A stretch of 33,795 nucleotides of DNA from Spartobacteria bacterium UBA5019 (lineage in GTDB: Bacteria > Verrucomicrobiota > Verrucomicrobiia > Chthoniobacterales > Terrimicrobiaceae). The translations under genes and the position numbers were made by a program. Of this stretch, positions 7,435 to 15,151 are shown piece by piece. Numbering within the stretch: position 1 is the stretch's first letter; each line of letters begins with the position of its first letter. Below the pieces are notes generated by a model. That model searched no databases, was not told the DNA's origin, and was given only the letters and a program-made list of their open reading frames with translations. The stretch covers positions 1 through 33,795 of the forward strand of contig DGXZ01000083.1 in assembly GCA_002396485.1 (NCBI GenBank). Reading direction: 5' to 3'.

Positions 7435-8331
7435 TTGGTTGAAGCAACCTCCATAGAGCCGGTAACCGTCGCCGTCGATAGTCCGTATCGCCGCGTGGCA
7501 CGGAAGTTTTTTTCCGACAGATTGGCGGTCGTCGCCTTGGTTTTTATCAGCTGCTTCTTTGCAGTCGCCATTGCGGCGGGCACCCTGAAGGCACTCGGTC
7601 TTCCGATGCCGATGGACCCCAATGCCACAAATCTTGAGGCCAAGTTGCTCCCACCGAGTGCCACGAACTGGCTTGGCACGGACAATCTGGGGCGGGATGT
7701 CCTCTCCCGCATGGTAGCTGGATCGACTATTTCCCTGACTGTCGGATTTGTGGCCATGGCGGTCTCACTGGGTATCGGCATATTCGTCGGCGCGGTGAGC
7801 GGGTATTTCGGCGGTTGGATCGATAATTTGCTCATGCGCATTGTCGATGCTCTGCTCTGCTTCCCGTCGTTTTTTCTGATTCTGACGGCCATCGCCATTC
7901 TTGGGCCGAATATCTGGATCATCATCGCCGTGATCGGTCTCGTGAGCTGGACCGGCACGGCAAGACTCGTGCGGGCGGAGTTTCTGACGCTGCGCGAAAG
8001 CGAGTATGTTCGCGCAGCGCGTTCGATGGGGCAGAGCGGATGGAATATCATTTTCCGACACATCATGCCGAATGCGGCCGCACCGATTTTTGTTACCGCC
8101 ATCGTCAGTATTCCTGATGCCATCCTTGTGGAATCCGGCCTTAGTTTTCTCAGTTTTGGTGTTCCGCCTCCTCAGGCCACCTGGGGAAATATCATTGCCG
8201 ACGGAAAAACTTACATCCTCGATGCATGGTGGCTCATTGTTTTCCCCGGTCTTGCAATCTTCACGGCGTCACTTGCCTTTTACATCGTCGGTGACGCACT
8301 CCGCCGCGCCTCAGAAACCCGCCCGCAATGA
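7435..8331 (+). CDS. ABC transporter permease, DppC/OppC type
   Basis: This 298-residue inner-membrane permease belongs to the peptide/nickel importer group. It has the N-terminal SPYRRVARKFFSDRLAVVAL segment, a periplasmic loop with NWLGTDNLGRDVLSRM (the OppC_N/DppC hallmark), and the EAA loop YVRAARSMGQSGWNIIFRHIMPN that contacts the ATPase, among about six membrane segments. The start appears to be TTG 7435; no ATG lies ahead of the conserved N-terminus, and no strong Shine-Dalgarno site is visible. Its stop overlaps the ATPase ATG at 8328. The partner DppB-like permease, the solute-binding protein and a second ATPase are not in the window, so they must be encoded elsewhere or be absent. 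Confidence 0.9.
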   Translation: MVEATSIEPVTVAVDSPYRRVARKFFSDRLAVVALVFISCFFAVAIAAGTLKALGLPMPMDPNATNLEAKLLPPSATNWLGTDNLGRDVLSRMVAGSTISLTVGFVAMAVSLGIGIFVGAVSGYFGGWIDNLLMRIVDALLCFPSFFLILTAIAILGPNIWIIIAVIGLVSWTGTARLVRAEFLTLRESEYVRAARSMGQSGWNIIFRHIMPNAAAPIFVTAIVSIPDAILVESGLSFLSFGVPPPQATWGNIIADGKTYILDAWWLIVFPGLAIFTASLAFYIVGDALRRASETRPQ

Positions 8332-9173
8332 AATCACCACTTCTCGAAGTCGAAAATCTCTCGATCCAATTCAAGACCGAAAACGGAGTGATCGAAGCCG
8401 TCAAGGATGTGAGTTTCTCTATTCCGCACGGGGGTTCGTTGGCAATCGTGGGTGAGAGCGGGAGCGGAAAGAGCGTCACTGCGCTGTCTCTCGCAAGACT
8501 CCTGCCCATGCCGCCAGCCCACTTCGCAGGCGGTGCGATCCGTTTCGATGGCCAGGATGTTTTAAGCATGTCGCAGGCGGAACTTCGGAAAGTCCGGGGT
8601 GGGGGAATCGCCTATGTTTTTCAAGAGCCCGCGACCTCGCTCAACCCCGTTTACACGATTCACAGCCAGATCGCCGAAGGCATCCGGCTGCACCGCCCAG
8701 AGGTTTCTGATGTCGATGCAGAGGTGGTCAAATGGCTCGAAGCCGTGGGAATTGTGGACCCTGAAAAGCGTATGCGGGACTACCCGCACCAACTCAGCGG
8801 CGGCATGCAACAGCGCGCCATGATTGCCATGGCTCTGAGCTGCCGCCCGAAACTCCTGATCGCGGACGAGCCAACCACAGCGCTGGATGTGACGATCCAA
8901 GCCCAAATTCTCGCTGAGCTGCGTCGGTTGCGAGCGGAGTTTGGAATGGCACTCATCCTCATCACTCACAATTTCGGAATCATTCGCGGACTCTGCGATC
9001 ATGTCGCGGTGATGTTCCGGGGCGAAGTTGTGGAGTCGGGAGAAACCGAATCCGTCCTGCAAAATCCAACTCATCCCTATACCAAAGCACTCATCGCATG
9101 CGTGCCCCGGTTGGGTTCGAAACAAAAACGTCTTCGCACGATCGACTATAACTGGGAGTCTGCCGGCCAATGA
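8328..9173 (+). CDS. ABC transporter ATP-binding protein, DppD/OppD type, short C-terminus
   Basis: This 281-residue ATPase powers an oligopeptide-type importer. Visible motifs are Walker A GESGSGKSVT, the Q-loop VFQEPATSLNP, the signature LSGGMQQR, Walker B LLIADEPTTALDV, and the switch His in LITHNFGIIRGLCD. HPYTKALIACVPRLG marks the start of the OppD/DppD C-terminal region. The protein then stops, without the Cys-rich tail present in most relatives of about 320-330 residues. It is translationally coupled to the permease upstream and to the VOC gene downstream, each by an ATGA overlap. The substrate cannot be inferred. Confidence 0.92.
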   Translation: MKSPLLEVENLSIQFKTENGVIEAVKDVSFSIPHGGSLAIVGESGSGKSVTALSLARLLPMPPAHFAGGAIRFDGQDVLSMSQAELRKVRGGGIAYVFQEPATSLNPVYTIHSQIAEGIRLHRPEVSDVDAEVVKWLEAVGIVDPEKRMRDYPHQLSGGMQQRAMIAMALSCRPKLLIADEPTTALDVTIQAQILAELRRLRAEFGMALILITHNFGIIRGLCDHVAVMFRGEVVESGETESVLQNPTHPYTKALIACVPRLGSKQKRLRTIDYNWESAGQ

Positions 9174-9517
9174 AAATCGAACGCGTCAAATACATCATCT
9201 GGGCCAAGAACACACCACGCGCAGTCGCCTTTTATCGGGATGTGTTCGGTGGGAAAGTGACCCGCCAAAACGAACACATCGCCGAACTCGACATCTGCGG
9301 CGCCACACTGGCCATTCACAGCGGCGGCGAGGATGAGACGACTTGGACGGGGCTCAGCTTTCAAGTGGAGGATGTCATCGCAGGCGCCGCCGAAGTCGTG
9401 GCTGCAGGCGGAATACTCCGCCACGAACCTATGTCCGACAACCCTGGTGAACCACCGCATCTCGCCATGTGCGCAGATCCCGAGGGGAACCAGATCATGC
9501 TTTTCCGCAAGCGCTGA
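9170..9517 (+). CDS. VOC-superfamily (glyoxalase / bleomycin-resistance fold) protein
   Basis: This 115-residue protein is a single VOC unit with two beta-alpha-beta-beta-beta modules. The first is VKYIIWAKNTPRAVAFYRDVFGG and the second ends in CADPEGNQIMLFRK. The superfamily includes glyoxalases, extradiol dioxygenases and antibiotic-binding proteins. The usual metal His in the first strand and the Glu after the GN turn are not in their expected places here, so canonical glyoxalase activity is doubtful. The ATG overlaps the ATPase stop by four bases, so it is translated as the third gene of the transporter unit, which suggests co-regulation rather than a known function. Confidence 0.85.
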   Translation: MKIERVKYIIWAKNTPRAVAFYRDVFGGKVTRQNEHIAELDICGATLAIHSGGEDETTWTGLSFQVEDVIAGAAEVVAAGGILRHEPMSDNPGEPPHLAMCADPEGNQIMLFRKR

Positions 9518-9567
9518 CCGAGAACATCCCACCTTATGTTTCTTCAAAGAACCAAGCGGATTTGCTA

Positions 9568-10479
9568 ATGTCCACACTCGCCCAACGCGCTGCCCAAGGG
9601 CGTGCTATCTTGCTCGCGGGTGTTTTCATCAACCTCCTGCTCGCCGTGGTGAAGATGGCTGCGGGTTGGTTTGGGCACTCGGATGCCTTGATCGCCGATG
9701 GTCTCGAATCCACGCTCGATGTCCTCAGTTCAGCTCTCATCTGGCTTGCTCTCAAGTATGCCGCGCGTCCGCCCGATTCCGAACACCCCTACGGCCATGG
9801 AAAAATGGAATCCCTCGCTGGTGTCGGCGGAGCGCTGATCCTCTTGGCCGCTGGCGCCATGGTCGCGCTCAACAGCCTGCGGGAAATCTTCCACGGCGCG
9901 CCGGACCGCCCAGTTCCAGCCATCTTCACTTTGGGCGTTCTTTTTTTTGTGGTCGTCGTGAAGGAAGTCCTTTTCCGAATAACCAATGCCCGCAACCGTG
10001 AGGTGGAAAGCCGAGCGCTGGAATCGGACGCATGGCATCACAGATCCGACGCCCTCACTTCGCTTGCTGCTGCTATCGGCATCCTCATCGCCTTGATTGG
10101 AGGCCCGCGTCTCGTGAGCGCCGACGATTGGGCGGCGCTTTTCTCCTGCGGCATTATTGCTCTCAATGGCCTTCGCATGCTGCGGGGATCCCTCGGCGAA
10201 TTACTCGACGAACAGGCTCCTCACGAAACGATTCAAAAAATCATGACCTGCGCGCAGGCGGTCCCTGGCGTGAAAAATGTGGAAAAATGCCGCGTTCGCA
10301 AGAGCGGGTTGACACTCCTCGCGGATCTCCATGTGCGCGTGCGCGGCGATGTGACGGTCTCCGCAGGTCACCGCATATCCCATCTGGTAAAAGATGCCCT
10401 CATGGAAGGCGGATATCATCTCAGTGACGTCACCGTTCATATTGAACCTGCGGAGGAACCAGCAATCGCCGGTGCATAG
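9568..10479 (+). CDS. Cation diffusion facilitator (CDF) family metal exporter
   Basis: This 303-residue inner-membrane protein belongs to the family that exports Zn2+, Fe2+, Mn2+ or similar ions in exchange for protons. I chose ATG 9568 (MSTLAQRAAQ); the open frame upstream overlaps the VOC gene and is unlike the family. Seen are DALIADGLESTLDVLSS in TM2 (one arm of the transport site, with Glu where E. coli YiiP has its first Asp), HPYGHGKMESLA, the TM5 site SDAWHHRSDALTS (His and Asp three residues apart), and a C-terminal cytoplasmic domain ending DVTVHIEP. The Glu substitution makes metal specificity uncertain. The gap to the VOC gene is 50 bp. Confidence 0.9.
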   Translation: MSTLAQRAAQGRAILLAGVFINLLLAVVKMAAGWFGHSDALIADGLESTLDVLSSALIWLALKYAARPPDSEHPYGHGKMESLAGVGGALILLAAGAMVALNSLREIFHGAPDRPVPAIFTLGVLFFVVVVKEVLFRITNARNREVESRALESDAWHHRSDALTSLAAAIGILIALIGGPRLVSADDWAALFSCGIIALNGLRMLRGSLGELLDEQAPHETIQKIMTCAQAVPGVKNVEKCRVRKSGLTLLADLHVRVRGDVTVSAGHRISHLVKDALMEGGYHLSDVTVHIEPAEEPAIAGA

Positions 10480-10531
10480 CCACAAAGTCCCCGCTTGCAA
10501 CGGGGAAAAACCCGCGTTTATTGGACCAGTA

Positions 10532-11368
10532 ATGGTTCCCAATACACAGGCCCTGATCAGGCTCCTCAACGACGACGATCCCCAAACCGTACGCCTTGTG
10601 AAAGAGCAACTCTTCTCCATGGCTGAGGATAATCCTCGTTGCCTCGATGGGCTTTCCAATGCGGATGACGAGCAAGTTTCCCGACATGCACGAGACATCA
10701 TCAATAACATCCAAGGCCAAAATGCCGCGCGCGATTTTGAGTTGCTTTGCCACTTGGGCGGAGAAAATTTTTCAATCGAACAAGCCACCTGGATGCTGGC
10801 TCGCGCCGTCGAACCGGAAAAGTGCACCTCACCATTCGAAGAGCAAATCAATGACTGGGGGCTGGAATTTCTCTCCCGAGTTCCAAGCGCCTCCGACAGC
10901 GGCGAACGAGTGCTTTTGCTTACCGAATTCCTATCCGATGAACTCGGCTTTCGCGGAAATTCGTCCTGCTATTATTGCGAGGAAAACTCGCTCCTGCCAC
11001 ATGTGGTTTCTTCCCGCGTCGGTATACCCATCAGCTTGGCCCTTGTTTATATGATGGTTGGCTCACGCGCTGGAATGCGCATCGAGGGTATCAATCTCCC
11101 CGGACATTTCATCGCCCGACACGCGGGCGTTTTTTTTGATCCATTTCACGCCGGTCGTATTCTGAAACTGCCCGATGTGAATCAGCTCCTCGTCAGGCAA
11201 AACATCGAATTCAAGGAGTCCCACCTCCTGCCGGCCACGCCGCGCCAGTTCCTCCTCCGCATGCTTGCAAACCTTCTCTATGTCTATGATCTCGATGAAG
11301 AGGATGAGAAAAGGGATCGCGTAAAGGAGTGGATGGATGCCATCTCCTACTGTGCAGTCGCCGGATGA
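10532..11368 (+). CDS. SirB1 / transglutaminase-like core-2 domain protein
   Basis: This is a 278-residue soluble protein with a start at ATG 10532; the frame open upstream only shadows the CDF gene. The first 90 or so residues are helical and resemble a short HEAT-like segment (LIRLLNDDDPQTVRLVKEQLF). The core follows the SirB1/transglutaminase-like pattern: FLSDELGFRGN, SSRVGIPISLALVYMMVG, MRIEGINLPGHFIARH, then FDPFHAGRIL and a final helical part LLRMLANLLYVY. SirB1-like proteins are widespread and poorly characterised; a catalytic role has not been established as far as I know. The stop overlaps the cinA ATG (ATGA), so the two are probably cotranscribed. Confidence 0.8.
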   Translation: MVPNTQALIRLLNDDDPQTVRLVKEQLFSMAEDNPRCLDGLSNADDEQVSRHARDIINNIQGQNAARDFELLCHLGGENFSIEQATWMLARAVEPEKCTSPFEEQINDWGLEFLSRVPSASDSGERVLLLTEFLSDELGFRGNSSCYYCEENSLLPHVVSSRVGIPISLALVYMMVGSRAGMRIEGINLPGHFIARHAGVFFDPFHAGRILKLPDVNQLLVRQNIEFKESHLLPATPRQFLLRMLANLLYVYDLDEEDEKRDRVKEWMDAISYCAVAG

Positions 11369-12600
11369 TTATTGAAGTCATCAACAGCGGCACCGAGCTT
11401 CTCCTAGGCGAGGTCACAAATACCCATGCCGCATGGATCGCGAAGCGGGTGTTTCCGCTTGGGCTGCGCATCTCGCGCCAGACAACCGTTCCCGACGGGC
11501 CTGCCATCAGGGATGCCGTTTGCGAAACATTCAATCGTGCCGATATTGTTTTTATAACCGGGGGGCTGGGCCCGACGACGGATGACATCACACGCGAAGC
11601 CGTAGCCGAGATTCTTGGTCTCAAGCTTGTGCCAAACGAAACCGTTCGAGGCGCCATCGAAGCGCGCTTGGTGGCGAGGGGATACAAACTTCTCGAACGC
11701 ATGCTCCGCCAAACGATGGTTCCCGAGGGCGCTATCGTGCTTCCAAACAGCAACGGAACCGCTCCAGGACTCTACATTCCCAGATTGTCCACGCCGTCGT
11801 CCGCATCACCGCATTTCTTCCTGCTGCCTGGCCCGCCGCGTGAATTGAAGCCGATGTTTGAAGAATCCGTGATGCCAGTGCTGTGTGGCTTGTCGGGCGA
11901 CCTGCCAGAAAAGGAATGCCGCATCTACCGTGTTGTTGGCCTCGGTGAGAGCGCCGTGGAGGAAATGATCGGTCTCGAGCTTTCCGAAAATAAAGACCTC
12001 GAAGTCGGCTACTGCGCTCGCCCGAACGAGGTGGATTTCCGACTCATTGGATCAAAGCAATTGCTCGACTCCATCGAGCCGCGTATCTTGCAAACCCTCG
12101 GGAAAAACCTCGTCTCAGCAAAAGGTGAGGGGATCGAAGAGTGGATAGTCCACCGTCTCGCCAGCATGGGGCACACTGTTTCGACAGCTGAATCCTGCAC
12201 AGGTGGCCTTCTTGCAAGCCGCCTCACGGATATCCCTGGTTCCTCGAAAGTCTTCAACCGGGGTTTTGTGACTTATTCCAATGAATCAAAAGCCGACCTG
12301 CTTGGCGTGAGTCAATCGATCCTCTCTGAGCACGGTGCTGTCAGCGAACCCGTGGCCCGTGCCATGGCCGAGGGGGCGTTGCTCCATGCTCATTCGGATT
12401 TCAGCCTCGCCCTCACTGGCGTTGCTGGACCCGATGGTGGTAGTTCTGAAAAACCCGTTGGCACCGTATTTATAGCCATGGCCCAAGCCTCAATGCCCAC
12501 GCATTGCCAAAAGTTTTCCTTCCCGGTGGACCGTGCCACCTTCAAGCAGCTCTCAACGCAAGCCGCTCTGGACATGCTCCGCCGTGCCATCGTGGACTAA
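11365..12600 (+). CDS. cinA: CinA family protein (molybdopterin-binding-like domain plus NMN deamidase domain)
   Basis: This 411-residue protein has the two-domain CinA layout. The N-terminal MoaB/MogA-like domain starts IEVINSGTELLLGEVTNTHAAW and has FITGGLGPTTDDITREA. The C-terminal domain carries TAESCTGGLLASRLTDIPGSS, GFVTYSNESKADLLGV and ALTGVAGPDGG, the pattern of nicotinamide-mononucleotide deamidases that recycle NMN produced by DNA ligase. The start is fixed by the ATGA overlap with the SirB1-like gene and by the conserved first residues. In some bacteria cinA is linked to competence, but nothing in this window supports that here. A possible stem-loop follows the stop. Confidence 0.95.
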   Translation: MIIEVINSGTELLLGEVTNTHAAWIAKRVFPLGLRISRQTTVPDGPAIRDAVCETFNRADIVFITGGLGPTTDDITREAVAEILGLKLVPNETVRGAIEARLVARGYKLLERMLRQTMVPEGAIVLPNSNGTAPGLYIPRLSTPSSASPHFFLLPGPPRELKPMFEESVMPVLCGLSGDLPEKECRIYRVVGLGESAVEEMIGLELSENKDLEVGYCARPNEVDFRLIGSKQLLDSIEPRILQTLGKNLVSAKGEGIEEWIVHRLASMGHTVSTAESCTGGLLASRLTDIPGSSKVFNRGFVTYSNESKADLLGVSQSILSEHGAVSEPVARAMAEGALLHAHSDFSLALTGVAGPDGGSSEKPVGTVFIAMAQASMPTHCQKFSFPVDRATFKQLSTQAALDMLRRAIVD

Positions 12601-12617
12601 ATTTCAGAAGGCACGCT

Positions 12618-12643
12618 TGGATTTCGTCATTGCCAGAAATCCA
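12618..12643 (+). terminator. Candidate stem-loop downstream of cinA
   Basis: TGGATTTC (12618-12625) and GAAATCCA (12636-12643) form a perfect 8-bp stem with a 10-base loop, 17 bases after the cinA stop. Only a mild T-rich stretch follows, so termination would be weak. It lies between cinA and the tRNA gene, where a terminator is expected. A weak promoter-like pair, TTGCCA 12630-12635 and TGAGTT 12653-12658 with a 17-base spacer, overlaps it and could serve the tRNA. Confidence 0.3.
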
Positions 12644-12668
12644 CATTTCGTTTGAGTTAGTCGCAGTA

Positions 12669-12750
12669 GCCGGCGTGGCGGAATTGGCAGACGCGCGCGA
12701 CTCAAAATCGCGTTCCGCAAGGAGTGTCGGTTCGATCCCGACCGCCGGTA
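12669..12750 (+). tRNA. tRNA-Leu (anticodon CAA)
   Basis: An 82-base class II tRNA can be folded by eye. The acceptor strands are GCCGGCG (12669-12675) and CGCCGGT (12743-12749), closing with one G-T pair. The D-arm is GCG/CGC with a GG in its loop. The anticodon stem CGCGA/TCGCG holds the loop CTCAAAA, giving anticodon CAA. A long variable arm has a TCC/GGA stem, and the T-arm is GTCGG, TTCGATC, CCGAC. The discriminator base is A, as expected for leucine. CCA is not encoded. A run of seven T follows shortly after and may aid termination. Confidence 0.95.
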
Positions 12751-12811
12751 GTTTTTTTAGATCGAATGCAGCGGGGAATTTCCCCGGACAGCTTACTTCA
12801 ATGGATTCCGT

Positions 12812-13588
12812 TCAGCTGATGAGCAGCAACCTTGGTGAATTGGTTCGTGGAGCACGATGGATGCATGGCTGGACGGGAGAACCAGGATATTGCACCGCAA
12901 TGCGCCAGAGATTGGCTATTCCAAACGAATAGGGTTCCGCATGGGGCAAGGCTGAGTAGTGTAGGTCATAGCAATTTTCGCTTAAAAACTCATAGAATCC
13001 TTCATCATCCTGACCTCCATAAAGTTTCAGGAGATGCGCTCGCGTTTTCGGAATATCCACATGCCTCACAGCTTCTTCATTCCGGATCGCCTCGCTGGAT
13101 GCTCCAAAATATGTGCAAAGCCACGTTTCCGACTGTAATGGAGCACTATCTGCATGAAACGAATAAACGTCCGTTGATATGGTAGCGCCGTGGTCGTCAC
13201 TCGGATAAGCATGAATGCAGTTCAAAACAGGATCCAATCCCAAGCCGCTCAGTAAGCGTTCATCCTGAAGCATTTCATTGATCGCTACATAACCGGCCTG
13301 GCTGACTTGTAGGCCTTGCAAAAAACTTTCGTCGAGAAGTGTAATGCCATCGCCTAAACCGATCTTTTCCACGACTTCAGCAAAATCTCCATCAAGAACC
13401 CGTGGCCAACAGAAGGCATTGACTCCATAGCCGAATGGCGTCGAAGCCAACTCCTCGAACGAGTGGACCACCTTGATACAATCGAAATCCGGCGGCAGGA
13501 TCGGGTTTGGGTTTGATGGTTTGGGCATCCCTGCAGATGCTAAATTTCCGGTGTTGAAAGGAAAGCGAAACTTTGAAATCCGTCTCAC
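12812..13588 (-). CDS. Uncharacterised protein with an oxygenase-like His-x-Asp ... His pattern (possibly DUF1826-like)
   Basis: This soluble protein has 258 residues from GTG 13588, or 238 from ATG 13528; neither start has a convincing Shine-Dalgarno site. The middle contains DVYSFHADSAPLQSETWLCTYFG. The end contains PVQPCIHRAPRTNSPRLLLIS. A HxD pair about 90 residues before a HR(A/S)P element, with a final RLLL strand, is reminiscent of Fe(II)/2-oxoglutarate oxygenase or DUF1826-type proteins that bind iron with two His and one Asp. That resemblance is my pattern reading, not an established assignment. There is no signal peptide. It stands alone between the tRNA gene and the nucleosidase pair. 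Confidence 0.6.
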   Translation of the reverse strand: MRRISKFRFPFNTGNLASAGMPKPSNPNPILPPDFDCIKVVHSFEELASTPFGYGVNAFCWPRVLDGDFAEVVEKIGLGDGITLLDESFLQGLQVSQAGYVAINEMLQDERLLSGLGLDPVLNCIHAYPSDDHGATISTDVYSFHADSAPLQSETWLCTYFGASSEAIRNEEAVRHVDIPKTRAHLLKLYGGQDDEGFYEFLSENCYDLHYSALPHAEPYSFGIANLWRIAVQYPGSPVQPCIHRAPRTNSPRLLLIS

Positions 13589-13658
13589 CTCAATATGTGC
13601 CGCCGTCTTTTTCCCATTCTCTGTGCATAACAGTGTCCTTCAATCCAGCGAGGAGGGA

Positions 13659-13733
13659 ATGGCTGAACTTATTCCAAACTTATTCACAGATTCGCCAAAC
13701 CATAGACCCAAAGGACATACATATAACATCTGA
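13659..13733 (+). CDS. Possible 24-codon small ORF
   Basis: In the 209-bp gap between two minus-strand genes, a plus-strand ATG at 13659 is preceded closely by AGGAGGG (13651-13657) and opens 24 codons starting MAELIPNLF. The spacing of only one to three bases is tighter than ideal. The tandem 9-mers at 13666-13685 fall inside it. Nothing in the peptide is recognisable. It may be chance. Confidence 0.2.
   Translation: MAELIPNLFTDSPNHRPKGHTYNI
13666..13685. repeat. Tandem 9-mer repeat, 11-bp period
   Basis: AACTTATTC occurs at 13666-13674 and again at 13677-13685, separated by CA. The copies are exact and about one helical turn apart, in the presumed upstream region of the minus-strand gene at 12812-13588. 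This arrangement could be a protein-binding site, or slippage in AT-rich DNA. Confidence 0.35.
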
Positions 13734-13797
13734 TAATATACGTAATAGGTAATATAAGAGTAAAAGACTCCTCTTTTATCCATCTACCCATGAGTGC

Positions 13798-14469
13798 CTA
13801 AGCGACTTTTTGCGTGAGCACCATTTCGATGCGCGGGATAATTTCCTGCTGCCCGACCTCGGCGAGACGCTTTGCTGCGTGGGATGCCTGACGGACCATT
13901 CGAATGAATCCCGGGACAAGCTTAGGCCTCCTCGATAGATAGCCGACCAGGCGAAGCGTATTAGGTCGCGAGCTTCGAGGCTCGATTAGTATATCACCAG
14001 GAATCGGCATGTTAGAGTTCTTGGCATCACTGATAGATCGAACCGTGATCATTGGAATCGACAGGCTTTGCGCTACCTTCCAGACATGGGCGCTCTCCAT
14101 ATCGCAGCAGTCCGCACCGGATTCTTGTCTGCAATGCTCTTTTGCAGTGCTGGTTTCCAGCACATGATGGACAGTAACCAGTTGAAGCGCCCTATAACTT
14201 GCACTGCTTGCCTCAAAATACGGCAAAAATTGAGCGCTCGTGTAGTTCCTAGCTAGAACAACATCACCTACACATAGGGAGTCGTTCAAACCTCCCGCAA
14301 ATCCCATAAGAACAATGCATTGAATATTGTTTTTACGTATTAAAAAATCAACCTCTTCTGCAATTCGCAGACCTGTCAGATTAATGATGCAATATTTTAT
14401 ATTTGAGTTACTAAGATTCTTCTTAAAATTTTTTGCTTCAAATTCCAAGGCAAAGACAACGCCGATCAC
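13798..14469 (-). CDS. Nucleosidase/phosphorylase superfamily protein (MTAN / PNP fold)
   Basis: This 223-residue protein has the purine-nucleoside phosphorylase / methylthioadenosine nucleosidase fold. It starts IGVVFALEFEAKNF and contains IVLMGFAGGLNDSLCVGDVVLA (the ribose/phosphate loop), and CCDMESAHVWKVAQSLSIPMITVRSISDA, where MES matches the ribose-binding Met-Glu of the family. The loops are shorter than in E. coli MTAN. Possible roles are MTA/SAH or 5'-deoxyadenosine cleavage, or an adenosylhopane-type reaction; none is favoured by neighbours. Its ATG overlaps the stop of the upstream membrane protein gene (14466-14469). Codons in the first third are AT-richer than in the surroundings. 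Confidence 0.75.
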   Translation of the reverse strand: MIGVVFALEFEAKNFKKNLSNSNIKYCIINLTGLRIAEEVDFLIRKNNIQCIVLMGFAGGLNDSLCVGDVVLARNYTSAQFLPYFEASSASYRALQLVTVHHVLETSTAKEHCRQESGADCCDMESAHVWKVAQSLSIPMITVRSISDAKNSNMPIPGDILIEPRSSRPNTLRLVGYLSRRPKLVPGFIRMVRQASHAAKRLAEVGQQEIIPRIEMVLTQKVA

Positions 14470-15029
14470 GGAGCACCCTCCAGATAAACTTTATAAAGCA
14501 CTGATCGATTGACGTCTGTATCAGAAACTCTCGTTTCACTCCCCTCGCCGCTCCTTTCAGCTAAAAATCCCATTCGAATCAAGTCGTTTTCAAACAATGC
14601 GACTCGACTCGATTCAACCGTAACGATCCAAGATTGCTGAGTGGAATCTCCGGTTTCCGCAAATCCCGCCTCAGATCGCTTAAACACATCCAATAGTTCA
14701 AGGCGCTTTTTTTCACTTTTTTGGGCCGCATACCAACGGAGCTTGAAAATACGCACAGGAGATTCCACGGGACCGATTGGTAGGTTCGCCTCGGCGATGG
14801 ATTCCAAGGATTGACGCAACCCCGGAACCTCGGCAGTAGAGTCCGAAATCTGGTTTTCCACTGGCGTAATCAATCGGTCCTTCCGCATGCCGATCAATCC
14901 CAGAACTAAAATCGTGATCGGCAAAGCCAGCGCGACTGCCAGCAGACCCAGAATTTGAAACACTTGGGCATTCACTCGGAACTTTGGCACGGGTTCATCG
15001 GGTCTCTGTGCGGGATCGATTTCTGACAT
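14466..15029 (-). CDS. Single-helix membrane protein of unknown function
   Basis: A 187-residue protein: about 22 polar, proline-rich residues, one strong transmembrane helix (QILGLLAVALALPITILVLGLIG), the positively charged MRKDR, then about 140 residues outside or inside the membrane with helical segments and several charged strands. I recognise no family. The positive residues follow the helix, which would favour the C-terminal domain on the cytoplasmic side. It is the first gene of a two-gene unit with the nucleosidase-like gene and is divergent from lepA across 122 bp. Confidence 0.6.
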   Translation of the reverse strand: MSEIDPAQRPDEPVPKFRVNAQVFQILGLLAVALALPITILVLGLIGMRKDRLITPVENQISDSTAEVPGLRQSLESIAEANLPIGPVESPVRIFKLRWYAAQKSEKKRLELLDVFKRSEAGFAETGDSTQQSWIVTVESSRVALFENDLIRMGFLAERSGEGSETRVSDTDVNRSVLYKVYLEGAP

Positions 15030-15110
15030 ACCTTAAAGAAATAGCCCAGCGACCCGCCGCATGGCGAATCGAAAAGACCCTTCATTTTTCTTCGCAGAAG
15101 CAGCTTCAGA

Positions 15111-15139
15111 TTGACCCGCCGCTCTCAGTGACCGATAAT
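15111..15139 (+). promoter_or_regulatory. Sigma70-like promoter of lepA
   Basis: TTGACC (15111-15116) and GATAAT (15134-15139) are separated by exactly 17 bases. They match the -35 and -10 consensus at five of six positions each. Transcription would begin near 15146, about six bases before the lepA ATG at 15152. No Shine-Dalgarno site precedes that ATG. A 10-base element, GACCCGCCGC, at 15113-15122 overlaps the -35 box and also occurs at 15051-15060. Confidence 0.5.
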
Positions 15140-15151
15140 CCCCGCCTTTTC

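Noticed and set aside
12669..12750. tRNA gene as an integration site with flanking attachment repeats
   Set aside because: No direct copy of the tRNA 3' end was found in the window and no integrase is present.
13761..13778. TAAAAGA/TCTTTTA hairpin as a terminator
   Set aside because: The stem is only seven AT-rich pairs with no T-tract on the relevant strand, so it is too weak to call.
14984..15151. 56-codon N-terminal extension of lepA
   Set aside because: Not conserved in LepA, overlaps the divergent gene and would include the predicted promoter.
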